The notes below the pieces were generated by a model that was not told where the DNA came from, did no database searches, and saw only the letters and a program-made list of their open reading frames with translations. From Charina bottae (Eukaryota > Chordata > Lepidosauria > Squamata > Charinaidae), in contig JALMGJ010000005.1 of NCBI GenBank assembly GCA_023362775.1, positions 42,181,463 through 42,245,462 on the forward strand: a stretch of 64,000 nt of DNA, read 5' to 3'. This document shows, one piece after another, positions 21,966 to 36,400 of the stretch. Numbering within the stretch: position 1 is the first letter of the stretch; each line of letters begins with the position of its first letter. The position numbers and the translations under genes were made by a program.

Positions 21966-23616
21966 AGCCATCCTTTTTTTGCTTCTACATCCAGGCACTA
22001 GATGGCACCATGAATTTCCAGACATTTATATACTTTCTGGGTAACCAAGGTGATTATCACAAGGAACTTTTCCAAAACAATCCAGCATCCCAATTGCTCT
22101 CAACTGACACGCCATGATTCAACAGTTGGCTTATCACCCTCTATTTTAATCAATTAAATAGTACTCCTATAAATATTGCTTCCTGAAACTGCTGTTGGAG
22201 CCATTAAAGAATTAGCTGCATAGCTTGAACTCTATGTTTGGCATAGCTGGACTGGACTGCTGAGTTTTAGCCTCCACCAAAACCCTGAAGTTAAGCTAGG
22301 CATCTCCTTCAATTCTATATTTCTCATAGTAGGAAAATGCAGCTAATAAAATACTGTGGCATAAAATATATACTGTAATATGAAACTGGATTCTATTCAT
22401 AATATAAAATCCATATTCTAAGCCTTGTAAGCATAGTCACTTCAAAACAAGGTAGTGGCAATTCCATATACATAGACAAAAAAGGGATAAGTAGACATTC
22501 ATCTGCTGAGAATAGTGCCTTTCCATGATAGTCGTAGTAAATAACGATCAGCCTATTTGTTCTGGCTTCCGTGATGGCTGTACTGTTTGATTTATGCCTA
22601 GTGACATCAAGTGGCAAATGGCCACACTGCTGTTTGCTCTCATGCATCAGGGTAGAATATCTCCCATAGAAACGGCATCTCTGACAACCCTCTGTAAGGA
22701 TCCAAGTAGAACAGTCATCACTGTGCCTGAGTTTTTGCAAATGGCTAAGGCAAAAGAGAAGGTTATGAGTAAATACCAGATTGTGGTATTGTTGTTGCAA
22801 AGGTTGTTCTGCCCTTTGCTTTTATTCCCCCCCCCCCCGCCCTGCAAATCCCCATGCTGAACTAAGTATTACTTCCTGCAGAACACACATGCTCTTTAAC
22901 ATCTTCAAATCTGTTCTATAGATGATTTTAGGATGGAATTCATAGGATAGTACAATCCCATTAATGGAAGTTAGTGCTCAGACATATTGAACCATGGTTT
23001 GAGTTCTAGTGGATGGAATATGGCTCAGGGGCAAGCGCTGCTTCACGAAAGTGATTCGTACGTTCCAGTTCAGAAGTATGTGGAATAATGTTTTATTGGC
23101 AACAGAGTCTAGTTTCATGTGTCGGAATTAGGAGAAACAAGCCAGCTTCTATTTCTTATGGCACAGTTTCATTTGAACTTTCAGCCAGCAAAACCGAATG
23201 AGGTTCCAGACAGCACAGGCAACCTGAGTAAGAGGTCCAGGAGGATAAGGGCTCAATGGCATGAATAATTCCTTGTTTCTGCAAATGACTAGGAAAACCA
23301 GAACATGCAATTGTTTTTGCGTAACATGGGAATAACATTTAGCACTGAATATTCACACCTTTGACCATAACCATACACATAAAAACCTCCTTTTTGTAGA
23401 ATTTGTTACTGAAGGAAAAAGGTGAATAAATGTTCATTGTTTGCTATAGAAATACATAGGATAGATGGAAGACAGAATAAACTGAAGGACAAGGACAGGA
23501 ATAGGCAGGGATTCCCAGTAAGAGAACACCGCAGCTAACCTATCCAGGAAGCTCAAAACGTTATCTGCAGTGTTTCTGGGCATTCCCAACCATGTGGAGC
23601 CTACATTCCTTTAAAC
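21966..23616. other. Intergenic, no supported feature
   Basis: Includes a run of C (about 22829-22841). No genes or recognisable repeats. Confidence 0.5.
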
Positions 23617-23900
23617 CAGGGCTTTCCAAAGTGCCGCCACTGGCGACACACCAGCAGCGGCAGCACGGGGGGGGCGCACGTGCACGGCGGCGCGCGCGTG
23701 CACGGTAGTGGCGCGGGGGGGTGCGGCGGCACGCGCATGCACGGCGGTGGCGGCGGCAGCCTCCACTAAAACGCAGAAGCCGCGCTGCGGCCGCGGCCGC
23801 CATGCACATGCGCGCCGCCGCTTCCGGGTGGTGTGGCGACACACCACGCTGTGTGTGGTGACACACTTTTGTGTCACGACACACAGTTTGGAAAGCTCTG
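23617..23900 (-). mobile_element. hAT-type miniature element, family A copy 2
   Basis: 284 bp, termini CAGGGCTTTCCAAAG / TTTGGAAAGCTCTG, perfect 8-bp duplication CTTTAAAC at 23609-23616 and 23901-23908. CpG-rich core with GGCGGCGCGCGCGTGCACGG-like units. Inverted relative to the copy at 592. Confidence 0.94.
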
Positions 23901-24089
23901 CTTTAAACATATCATGAATGCAGCTTGTACTTGCTCCACCGCCGCCTGCCATCTCCCCTTCACCCCGGCCCCTAAGTGCTGCCCATTGGTATCCACTGTT
24001 TGCTGCCTGGATTTTTTTCTTGCCTGATGAACTCTGAGAAATAGTGATTACTAAAATCCACCCTTGCAGTGACAGAGTGAGAAACAGCC

Positions 24090-24372
24090 ATAGATTTGTT
24101 AAGTCTATAGTTGGGATTTTATTGTCTGCATAGCAATTAAGTGGACAATGTATTTCCATTCCTATCCCACTTGTTAAACAAAGTGTCTTTCCACTTAAAT
24201 AGCTGTTAGGAAAAACCCAGGATAAAAATTGTTTGTGTTTGTATTTCATTACAAAATCATGCTGGACATAGCAGCTGGGCCTGGGGGGGGGGCATTTGCC
24301 CCTGCAACCGATCTGAGGTAAGGCTGGTGTAGGCAGATGCCTACTGGGCAACTGAGCCCAGGAGAACTAGCG
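24090..24372 (-). other. PPRC1: PPRC1 3' UTR with poly(A) signal
   Basis: Downstream of the stop the first canonical AATAAA on the minus strand is at 24123-24118, about 250 nt after the stop. Cleavage would be expected at about 24090-24105. The true 3' end is not visible. The hAT miniature element at 23617-23900 lies just beyond this predicted end. Confidence 0.55.
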
Positions 24373-24476
24373 CTACCTCCGCAGTCTTCGCTGAGCCTGC
24401 TTCAATAAGGTGTCAAAGTCAAGAGCATCATAGTCGTTCTTCAGAGGGGCAGGTTGAAAGTCATCTTGGCTGGAGT
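24373..24476 (-). CDS. PPRC1: PPRC1 exon 14 (C-terminus and stop)
   Basis: 104 nt. Codes for DSSQDDFQPAPLKNDYDALD then FDTLLKQAQRRLRR and TAG. It matches the closing segment of PGC-1 proteins (..DSLDFDTLLKQAQ..LRR). Acceptor TTTTTCAG|ACTCC. Confidence 0.97.
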
Positions 24477-27400
24477 CTGAAAAACACAAGAACAATCATC
24501 AGAATTAACAACCAGATACGCACCCATGTGATCTTTAAACACAAATGAGGCAAACCCAGGGCCCAAGTGGCTTTCAAGAAAGAGAGTTAGAACAGGAATT
24601 TTAATTCCGTGCCCCACCCAGACTTCTGGACATTATGATTGGGTTTGCATATCATGGTAAGCCATTTTGTGGCCTGGTTTTGGTTTAATGTGCTATATGA
24701 AGCCCTAAAAAGTGTAGTTTATAACTCATGATTTATGGATAAATGGAATGTACCTTACCACAATTTTTATACCAATGTCCCACAAGACAAAATACAGTGC
24801 CAACCAAACAGTACTTTAACCCATAGCTTCAACGTTTAAGGCCAAACTTTCTATGTTCTCAATTGGGAGCACTTTTCAGGTGTATTTCAGGAGACTTTTG
24901 TTCCAATCTTCTACACAGAAATGTATCAATGGGTCAAACAGTATTGGATGCTCAACACTTTCACTCTTCACAGTCTCCACCACGGACTCACCCAAGTCAG
25001 CATAGTTTCTTTTGCAGAACTGCCGACGTCCCCCAAAGCACAGATCAAAGGGCTGTTCATCAGGACGAAGCAGTGCATGTCCACCCTCTATAGCAGCAAA
25101 GGCCTCCTCAGCATATCGGTAAGTCACAAAACCATAGTTATCCCTACAAAATAGGACAGTTATATATTAAAAGACTTTGCAGTCAGGACATACATAATGC
25201 AGGATAAACAGGGAAGAAAGAGACAAACGGCTGCCTGCTCTGAACACCACGTTCCTTTCTCCTCCTTTTTCCATGAGCTCAATATTACCCAGTAGGTTGA
25301 CGCTTGCCCAACGGAAGGTCAGATCTACCCCTTACCCATGCTCCCGGAAGTGCAGTGTGCAGTCTTCAATGTCCCCAAACACAGAGAAACGGTGCCGCAA
25401 CTCTGAACGTGTCATCCTGTTGTGGATCTTCCCAATGAAGACAACACGGCGTTCCTCCTGTGCACACAGTTCAGGGCCAGTGTTCAGTCTCAGTTCTGTT
25501 ATATGGCCACTTTTCTCTTGCCAGCCAATCCAACCCGCTTTCTTATGTAAACTTTATGTAAACAATGATCTGAACTAATCCTTCCTAGGATGTGAACCAC
25601 AATGGAGCAGAGGTTATGACTGAATTTGTACTAATAAAAGTGAATAGTAGTTGGATAATCCTATTGCACTAAGCAAGCAATATGGATTCTGTTCAATCCA
25701 CGTCTGATACAGAGAAATGTTTCTGCCAGAGTGGCTGTCCTGCAATTCTTTTCTAGGGAAGAAAATCCTATATTAAAATGAACATTTTTTTTAAGTAACT
25801 GTGATAAAGACAGCCTTACATGGGGGTCCTGTTCTTCCCACAATATTACTGTACAACACACATACTCACTATTGCACGTTCTTTATATCTGTTTTTCTGC
25901 CTTTGGTAACGTTCATAGGAACTGCTGGAATTGTAGCTTTTAAAAAAAACAGCACCAGAAATTTAGAATTACAGTTTTGTTCAGTGTTCATTAATTACCC
26001 TTACTATCCTATGAAAAAAATAAAATGGTGGTAAACAGAAAAGAAGGCCTTGATTCTTTGCTTAGGAAATGCATCCATGGGCCCATCTGATATTTAAACA
26101 CAAATGAGGCAAACCCAGGCCCCAAGTGGCTTCCAAGAAAGAGTTTGAGCAATGATTCTAGGAATCTGGATAGAAACATGGATAGTACAAGAACTGCCCA
26201 TAGAGAAAAGAAATCCCAGACTTTTCTTTTGTACATACTTTAGGTTAAACACACCATTCTGAGTTCTTTGGAAAAGAAGAGAAGAAAGTTAATATGAAAA
26301 AAAGAATGTATTTATGGGAAGGGATATAATTACAAAAAGGCCTTGGTGTTTAAAAGCAAGTTATTATTTTAAGTTAGGTAGAATCTTTATGAGATGATGA
26401 TGATGATGCTGTATCTTGCCAAATGTAATTATTTCAAGCAGAAGTGGAGAATTTATGTTTCCAGATATTGCTGGACTACCAGTATCAATTAGCATGGCTA
26501 ATGCTAAGGAATGCTAACAATTGTAGTTCAAGATCATATGAAAAGCCAAAGGTTCTCTAGGCCTGCTTTGAAATCTTATAAACCAATGGGGGAAAATACC
26601 CAAAAGTGCCCCAAAGAGAAGAAAATCTAAGTTATGTGTAACTTGACTTCCTATAAATAAGGATTTCTTAGACAATACTTTCTCTTGTAGGATAGTTTGA
26701 TTATAATGTAGATTCTATGCCAATCCCTTTTGTCTCACTCTGTATCACCCCATCCCCAAAGAATAATTTGGGTTTGGATTTGGAGGTAAGAAACTGTAAA
26801 ATAACAAGGGTGTTCCAAAACCAGACACTTTGCTAAAAGGAAAAACAAAGGTCTTCCATTTCAATGCCTCAACAAACTCGAGGAAGCAAGGGAAGAAAAA
26901 AACATTCCATTGTCTCACCTTTTTCTACAGCTATTCCTTCTGTGCAGAGAAGGGGACCGGGAAGATGATCTTGATACGTAAGAGGAGTTGGAGGGAGAGC
27001 GGGACCTGCCCCTTGACCGGCTCCATTTACTGGAAGAAGAGCTGGAATTCCGTGAGCGACATCTAGGATGAAGGAGGAGACACAAACACGCTCACCTATG
27101 AGATCAGTATCTACCCACGGCTGTTTTTCTGGGTTGACTGTAAATTGTACAACATGTTTGTGTGAGCATTCAATCTCTTTCGAAAGAACAAAAAAAATAT
27201 TAGGTTAGGCAGAACTTGTTGCTATAGAACAGACTGAGATGTATGCCAGCATTTGTAGAGAACGACCGTCTATCCAAATATTCTCAAAAATATTCATTTA
27301 AATACATTCTTTTAATCAGGTTCTAAAAAGTAACCATAGCTCAGGAGTTAGGCCTATGCTTTGTACTTAGGTGGTCCCAGGTTCCACTCCTGGAATCTCC

Positions 27401-30400
27401 AGTTAAAAGATTAGTAGCAGGTGATGCAAAAGACCTCTATTTTTTAATAAGAATTTTATTAAGTTTCAAGCAAAGATAAATGCTACAGAAAAACAAAAAG
27501 CTACAAGGAAGAAGAGAAAAAAAAAACTAAAAAAGTGTGGAAACACAAGAGAAATTTTTTTCAAAATTACAAAAAGAGGCGACTTCTGACTTTTAACAGC
27601 AAGGATATACAATGATTTTCCGTAATCAATCCCTTACTCTATATTAAACCAAAATCACATTATTTCTATAAATCATTCCATTGGCACATTATAAAAATCA
27701 CTAAGTATAGTTGCTCCCTCCCCTTATATTAAAAGAAAATATATAAACCTAATATATAAACCTCCTAATCAACTTCCCCCCAAAGATAACATTTATTTAA
27801 TTATTTCCTTCCTACTACTATTCTATACATTACTATAATAAAGATCAAACTAAAAAAGCATATAAATTGTCTGCCATTATACTTGATAATACAACAATTT
27901 TAATAATCTTAATATTAAACCCCAAACCAAACTTTTTAAAATTATACCTTAATAATCTTAATCCAAATCGTTAAAGATAAATGGAGTCAGACAAACCCTA
28001 AAAGCAATCCAGATAAATATTCTTAAACCCTTATCCCACTTCAAAATAAACCAGAGCATTTACATATCCCCACAATGCACACAGAGCTTTTTTCTTAAAA
28101 AAAAATAGAACAGCCCAACTGCCCCCCTCAAAAACTCCAACTTCTCTTCAGGAGACCTCCCATACATAATAACCCCTTCTTTTCCATGGCGTTCCATCAG
28201 AACATCAATTCCACTTATGGCTTGCAACTCAATCTCTCCCTTTAATTTCTTCAACTCGACTATCTGATCTTCATCCAGCATTTCAACAGAAGTCGAAGAG
28301 ACATTTCTGTCGCTGTTAAATTCCTCAATTTCATCCACGACATCCCCAACCACATGACACATTTTAGACCTCATATTTTCCACAATGTCTTGAATGCCTT
28401 GCATAAAAACTTGGTAGGAATCAGAATCTGTTTAAAATCTCGGTGGAAGTCAGAGAAAGTCTGTTTAAAATCCTCCATGTCTCAAGTGGTAGATTATAAG
28501 TAGATTACTTATAGGTAGATTACCCCCTATAAACTTAACCATCGAAAGTCAAAGATATGAAAGAATTGCGGAATTTGTTTACATAAGCGAAAGTGAGGTA
28601 TGCAGACAATTCCACACAGGAAGTAGAAGCAGAAAACTAAAAGTTCAAAACAGCCGATTCAATAGGAAAATGCTAAGATCTTCCAATTTAGTACAAAAAT
28701 AATAACAGGGAGACAATTATTTACTCTCAATCCTCCTTAATATTTGGATGGAAAACAAAGTCCAAAACATAAAAATAATTTTTAAAAAAATTAATCCCAA
28801 AAATAACGATAAGCACCAAGAGAACCCGCTTCTCCTAAGCCTCTCTTAGGTTACGCATACTTAAAAAAAATATAAATTGGGTGATTTAGAAATGGGGTGG
28901 CTGGTCTTAGTGTTCTTTTAAGGCTACAGCGCGGCTTGGAAAATGGTGATGTCCCAGCCTTCTGGCTGCTCTTACCAGTCGAGCATGAATGCTGTTTGTG
29001 ATCTTCTGGCTGCAAGCAGCCGTCCGGAGGACAGATGGGGTTATTCCAGGCATTTTCCTTTTTCCCGAGAAACACTCCTGGGCTTCAGGAAGAACCTGCC
29101 TGAGCCTAAAAAAACTGCCGCGTTGTCAGTTCTGCCCGCTGAGCCCACAGGCACAGCTCTTCAGTCCGCCATGTCCCATCAGAAGTCCCAAAAGACCTCT
29201 ATCTCTAATCAGTTTAAACAATACGGAGCTAAATGAATAGTGTGACCTAGTATAAAAACAGCTTATGTTGCAAGAAATAAACACATTGCTAACAGCATTT
29301 CAAACATAAGTGCACCAGCTCTATAGCTATTTTATTCTTAAAGTTGATGACATACCGTAAGTGCTGCATATGGTCATGCACTATATTCTATTATAAATTG
29401 GAAAATCAAGCTTTTTAAGTAGAAACTATAAGGTTCTTTGCTTGATATATATTGGGTAAGTCAAGACTTTTGTATTTATTTATGTTCCATTTATAGGAAA
29501 AAAAACTTAATAGGATAATTCAGAAAGATTAGCAGGTTTGATAAGGTTGATTTACAGGCTGCCAATTCCGGAACCGTTTCCCACTATTTCCCCATGTTAA
29601 CATAGTGCCAGGGATCACACACTAAGACATAATGTGATTCACTTAGTTTGTAACTTAACATATTGCGCTGAACCAGCTGCTGATGTTTACAAATCACAGT
29701 ATATGGTTTGGCATGTTATTTACTAAACCAAGGTTAAGAAAACCATGGCTTCAGCATAAATAAATCCAACCATTGAAAGATAATATCAAACCCAACTGTG
29801 GTGGACTTCCAGGGAAGAAATGGCAAACTGAAGACAGCTCCACTAAAAGCAGAGCCCACAACCATGGCAGAATGGAGAGCCAGCAAGTAGACTGGCTCTT
29901 CATAATTCCTCTCCAGACAAGAGGAGGACTTGAGATCACCCACAAGTACTTCATACATTTGCTCCTTGCAAGGAGACCACAAGACAGAGGTCTCTGGCAG
30001 GTTTAGAGCTCTGGGAGATGAGGGAATAACCATCTTGCTGAAACCACGGTTGGCACCTTCAAAAAAGACACTGGGTTCGCATACTTCCTTTTCCAATCAC
30101 TTTTGGATATTGCTTGTTAACTGCTTTTCAGGTATTAGGAACCTTTAGATAGACAAGCTTTACAGCACTGGGTGAATTTCCTTCAAACCTTAGCTAAAGA
30201 AGTTTTAAATACAATAAGGACTTAATTCCCTCCCCCTTTGGAATAAACAGCAAAAGAGTGATTAGAACTTTGAATCTGGAAAGTTACAAATGGACTAAGG
30301 GTCCAGATGGATTTGAAATAAGATTTTGGAGTTAATCATAAGAATCCTTCCTCTGGGAAAATGCTTTTGATTTGAATTCTCTTAAAAAAACCATGATGAG

Positions 30401-33400
30401 ACATTGATGAGACTTTGAACTTTGGACACTAGAGGGAACCAGAAGGAACTAAAGATTACAATTAAAGAAAAACACTTAAATTTGACCTACTAATACAGAA
30501 TGAAGCAAAATATTTTAACACTGGACATATTGAAGGAAATTTTTGAACAATGGACTCAGAAGTTAATTTTAAGAGTGTCTGCCTCTATATACAGACTATG
30601 TTTAAAAGATGTTATGAAAGAGGAACAAGTTATATCTGACAAGATTAAGACTGATCTGCAAGTGGATTTAAAAATGACAGACTACAAGAATGATATGGAA
30701 AAAGATGCTACACTGGACATTCAAAAGAAACTGGCTGATGTCTTAATAATTAAAAGGTATATAAAAATTACAAACCAAGAGTGACCTGGATAATTTTCCT
30801 ATATTGGATTTACAAAAGAGACTTGTTAAAGCTTTGAAGAATTTTGTGAGAAGGGACAAAGAAAAAATGAAAAGAAATCAAGTTCTAGGACATTATTTGA
30901 AGGGACTAAAGATCAAGATGTTTAAAAGGAAGGAATATAAAGTTTATTTGATCAAGGTTAAATAGGTATGTTATCTCTGGAAACCCTTAATGCAGGGGTA
31001 CCCAACCTTTTTGGCACGAGGGACTGGTTTCGTGGAAAACAATTTTTCCACAGACCGGGGGCCGGGGTTTGCAGGCGGGAGCCAATCGCGCAGACCGGGG
31101 GCGGGCTTTGCAGGCAGGAGCCAATCGCACAGACTAGGGGGCGGGGTTTGCAGACAGGAGCCAATCGCATGGACCAGGGGGCGGGCTTTGCAGGTGGGAG
31201 CCAATCGTGCAGACCAGGGGGGTGGGGTTTGCAGGCAGGAGCCAATCACGCAGACCGGGGGGCTGGGTTCAGAGACCGGCATGGCGGCCCAGTTCCTAAC
31301 AGGCCACGGACCGGGACCGGTCCACGGACTGGGGGTTGGAGACCCCTGCCTTAATGGACTTTTGCTAATCAGGACAGAAACAACAAGGCTTTAAGGATTT
31401 GTTTATAGATGAGAGATGGGATATGGGAAGAAGAAATCATTTGTTTTATGTTAAGAGGTGATAAGTTAATACAATTGTTTATACTTGTTGTGATGAAGGG
31501 GGAATTTATTTCTTTATATATTTCTTTTCTTTACTATATTCTTAATTTTTCTTTCTTTTCTATTTTTCTTTGTATATATATGGTAAGGTTTCCCCTTCCA
31601 GTTGTATCTGGCTCTAGGGGGCGGCGCTCATCTCCGATTCTCGGCTGAGGGAGCCAGCGTTGTCTGTAGACGCTTCCATGGTCATGTGGTCAGCATGACT
31701 AAATGCCAAGGCGCACGGAACGATGTTTCCTTCCCACCGGAGTGGTACCTATTTATCTACTTGCATTTTTACGTGCTTTCGAACTGCTAGGTTGGCAGGA
31801 GCTGGGTGAGAACAGGAGATCACCCCGTTACGCGGTGCTTCTGGGTCTCAACCTGACGTCCTTTCGTTCAACAGTCAGTAGTCTTAACCATTACACCACT
31901 GCGCTGCCATATACAGTATATACAGATATACATATACATATATAAAGATACAGCCATTCCTAAAACAACAGGTTTGCAAAAGCTGTAAAAAATGTATGTC
32001 ATGGAAACATGGAATCTATCAGAAATCACATTTGTGCCAACCACTCACAACCCACAATTTTTTAACATGAATTTTGTTCAAATAGCATCACTTCTTGAGG
32101 TCCAAAAACCATGGGGCCCCATGATATCAAGCACTTAGCTCAGCAAAAAGTACACCCAATTCTTGAAATGTTGAATCTATGCAAAGGGGAAAATATTACT
32201 CACCTTCGCCAGCGCTTGGATGGTGGAGACTGAGAACGTGACTCTGACGAGGGAGAGGACGATGACGACGACGACGAAGTGTCACTGTCACTGTCAGAGC
32301 TTGAACTGAAGGATCGGCTGGCGCGGTTTTGTCGGCTTCTCCACCTGCGCCTTTTGGGACTGACTGATCTCTCTCTGCTCCGGTAGCATCTTAAGGAACG
32401 TTTGGAAGTGAGAGGTTTCTGCTGAACCTCCTGAGGTTGCTGTAATGTTGATTCTCCTGAATCTTGGCAAGGGGATGCAGCTGGTGACAGCAGTACAGAA
32501 CATGGATCATCACTGCCCCTATTCATGGACCTTGGAAGAGTAGTCCGGTGGTCCAGCGCCTCTTTGCATGGATGTATAAGGCTGGTCTCCAACAATGGTG
32601 AGTTTGGGGTGGTAGGTTTCAAGTCAGTTGTAACAGTCCTGGAGTCTTTGGTCTGGCCCTTGCTGGAATCAACATGGTTGGCAATTTCTTTAGGATTCTG
32701 GCAAGCAGGAACTACAGGGTTCAATCTAACAGTAGCAAGGGGCTGATCTAGCACTTGTCTTTTTAAGGTCTTAATAGGTTTTATAGTGATATCCAAGTTC
32801 TGTTTGACATTCCATCTGGCTCCTCCCTTTGGCTGAGCAACAGTCAGCTGACAATAGTCATGCTCACCAGACCCTACATGGACAGGGGTTAGAGCTTTCC
32901 GGTGAGATTTGCTTAGGGATTTCAAAAGCCTGGTATCTTTTTGGGACCCATCCTTTCCCAGCAATGAGACAGCTGCCAAAGGCTTCCACAGCTGATGGGG
33001 TGGAGTGGCTGGTGGAGTCAAGCCTGCATAGAGATGGCAAGAAGGAAATGGAGCATCAACTAAAACACAAACCCATGAGCTGATCAGACTAAATGATTAT
33101 TTCTACTAGAACTGCTTAGTAAGGATTCATCCCATCCCTAGCAGACCGCCCACCTCCACTATGGAAGAACAGTATAAAAGTGTTTAAACAAACTAATTTC
33201 TATACCTGTGCAGTATTCTCAAATCCTATATGAATGCCCACTTTTCATATCTTCACCTCATCTCCCACCACAGCCATAGCAGGACAGACTTTCTTTGGAT
33301 CAACTCTTCAAAGTAAGTCACTCCATGTACCTCAGCAAATGTTCAATGGGACATCTTAAAAATATACCCAGATGCTTAAGGAAAAGTTTGTTATTCCAAA

Positions 33401-36400
33401 GGAACTGTCAAACATCACAAATCCTTTGTTTCCCTCTCCATTGCAGAAAGACCCTGACTAACTCCTAGGCAAGACATTTCCTGACTTTTCCATTTCAGAA
33501 GTGTTCAAATTACCTCCCAACAAAGGGATTTTACCTGCAACATTGATGAGCTCTGGTGCGTGAAGCCGGTCCATCATTGTCTTTTCCCACTGTGCCTCAG
33601 ACCTGAAAGAGGGGGAAAAGGTTCCACCAGAGTTCTCAAAAGTCCCCTACCTAGCATATAAAGCACCAAAAACAAAAGGTGCCAGTGCTTCTTAATGGCA
33701 TAAGAGGACATTTAAGTCAAGATACCCTTGCTCTGACTAACAAGTTTCTTGCCTCAGTTTCCTAAGACAATGTTACTAGGTCACCAAGCGGAAACAGGAT
33801 AAGGACAACCCCTGGCTTAGGATCAGGTCTATACTTACCCATAGTTCCCTGTAGATTTATTTTTCTTTGACACAGCAGAAGCTTCAGTTTTGGCTGAAAA
33901 ACAAAAAAAAGTCAAATACATTAGTAGTATTTTGTTCAGTCTCAATATTTATTGGATAGTTCTTAAAAGAGGAAGCTTCGATGGAATCAACTTGTGTATT
34001 GAGTTTGTTAAATTCTATGCATTTGCTGCCTGCTTCTAATTGGATGGGGCTTACTTGTTTGCCCCTACAACTCTTTGTATTCAATATACTTCCAGCTATG
34101 CAACATTAGTAGCCACAAGGCAAGATACTGATTCTAAAACATGGTGCTTAGTCAAGGTGATACTAGTCTAATACTGTAATGTAGGAACAGATCTATTAAA
34201 CATATTAGCTTTAATTATTTTTTTAAAAACCTTCAAATTCACCATGAACACAAAGCACTTTGAAAAGATAGAGAAAAATACTGCTAGAACAAGAAATCCA
34301 GGGAGGTGTCTGGATAGGGAAGGAGAAGGAAGTATAATTCTGCATCCTGCACAATGTGTAAGCACACTGTGGCTTGTAAATCAGTTTATGGCTTAGCATG
34401 TGGTACAAATACAAGCAACTCTCACTTAATAAACCAGGGTTAAGCAAATCAGACCTCAGTACCATTCTGAAACTCAGCTATAAACTAATGAAAAATCCTT
34501 TGAAGCTGGAAGCTATTTCTTGATCTTTTGGAGAAATCCAGGCAAAAAAGTTAAAAAAAAGTTAACAGCATCAAACCTAAGTCAAAATCTTGGTCTACTT
34601 GCCCTCAGTTTACCTCCTCACCTTCAGTCTTTTCAAATTGCTCCAGCAGGTTAGATAGGTCAGAGGCCTCAATTCCTGAGGGAGGAAAAGGGATGATATT
34701 CATCAATTATACACACTGGTTAGTACTTTGTAATTTCCCATGAGAAATTTCACTGGCTCAGGTTGTACACAGAAGGATTTTGCTCATTGCAATTAACCTC
34801 TGTCCCTCTTTTCCCCAGCCATGTCAGCAACTGTGATGGGCTGGGAGAAATAAGCCACTTTTTTTGACTGAGTATGTTAGAGTCTATGTACATGGGTGTT
34901 GAAACACAAATACTGAACTTTTTATTTATATAAGCAGTGGTTTCTTTTAAAAAAGGTTATTAGCAGATCCTGGACAAAGAGGGAATAGAAATAGATTGTT
35001 TTCACATTTGTAAGAAAGCATAACCCGACTGGGATTGCCTTAGCGAATTTTTATACGGAATAATTTGTGACTAAGCTTTAACTCCATTTAACTATTGCCA
35101 ACTATCCTAGGCCATGCTCAGTAAAGCCACCCTCAATAGCACACTCACCGATCTCACTGATAAATGAGTGAACAAGGTCTTTATCACGCTTGTGCTGCGC
35201 GGAGCTGATGAAAGGTTGGTGTTTCCACATAGATGACGTTTTCTTGGAAAGATGGCCATTTTCGTGTACTGTCTGGGACACTGATGATGTTGAGAAACTG
35301 GGAGCAATGGGGGCAAGTTCTGTGACATCTGACTGGATTTCAGCTGGCCCCTTTTGTTTTCCAGGTGCCAAGGAAGCGGAAAGGGAAGAATGTTCCTCTT
35401 CTGGTGGCTTGTTGTTGCTCTGAGCCATGGTAATTGTAGTAGTTTCCACAGAGCCAGAGAGTTCAGAGTTCTCCTCTACAAGTTGAAAACAGGGGTTTTC
35501 TTTTGAGAACTTCAGTTTACCAGCAAGTTCTCCCAGCACTTGCTGGGAAGGAGGCACAGGAAGGGGCTCCCCTAAGGATTGCAAGACAGAGTTCTTCCTC
35601 TCATGCTGAGTCAATGCTGTTTCTTTTGAAGGCTTAACAACTGATGGAGACAAAGGCGGCTTCTCCAATGATTGGGAACTGCTTGGAATTACTTCAGTTT
35701 GGGATGGGGCAGTAGAGAGCTGTGTTTGTCTCCTTGGGTCAGATACTTTTCTGGGAGCTGCCTTGACTGCTGAAGGAGCTTCTACTTGGGATACCTGGAC
35801 AGGCAGGCTTTGTTTCTCACTGACCGCCACATTTTGAAGTCCAATGCAGGAGGGCTGTGGTGCTAAAGCTGTACTCTGCTGGCCAAGAAATCCACCAGAA
35901 GGAGATGAGGCAGATAAAGTGCCAACCTGGGGGCTTTGCCTAAGACCTCCTTGATCTCCATATGGGATGGGCAACACCGGAGGTGGCACCGGAATTCCAG
36001 ACCAGTAGGAAGACTGTGGCAGTGGAGCCCACTCAACAGAGCCATAAGGCAGAGCTGGAACAAAAGGCAAAGGAACAGGTGGGGGAGGCCATGTTGGAGG
36101 GAGCAACGGGGGAACTGCATGGAAGACAGGAGAACAAGCCTCACCAGCAGGAAGTGGAGGTGGCAGGCTTGGGTAATTAGCTGGCAGAAGAGCAAAGTGA
36201 GACCAGGAAGTTCCTGGTGGCTGGGATGAGCCCAAATTGTAGCGATTAAGAGGAGCTGGTAGGAAAGCCTCTGGGGCTGGTGGCACATGAGGTACGGGCA
36301 ATGTTGGAGGCACTTGTGGCCCAACATGAGAAAAAGCACATATTTTACTAGGAGGCACTAGAGGAATGGGTGTGGGTGAAGGAAGCTGAAAAGATGGAGG

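Noticed and set aside
1..24000. NOLC1 exons expected downstream of PPRC1 by synteny
   Set aside because: No Ser/Lys acidic repeat blocks or spliced coding segments were recognised; the stretch is transposons and unassigned DNA.
24876..24991. Extension of the RRM frame beyond exon 13
   Set aside because: The donor at 24992 and the phase-matched exon 14 with the PGC-1 C-terminal tail show the extension is intron.
31066..31262. Five regular about 40-bp repeats that look like a CRISPR array
   Set aside because: Repeats are contiguous without unique spacers and lie inside a hAT element with terminal repeats and an 8-bp duplication in a vertebrate intron.
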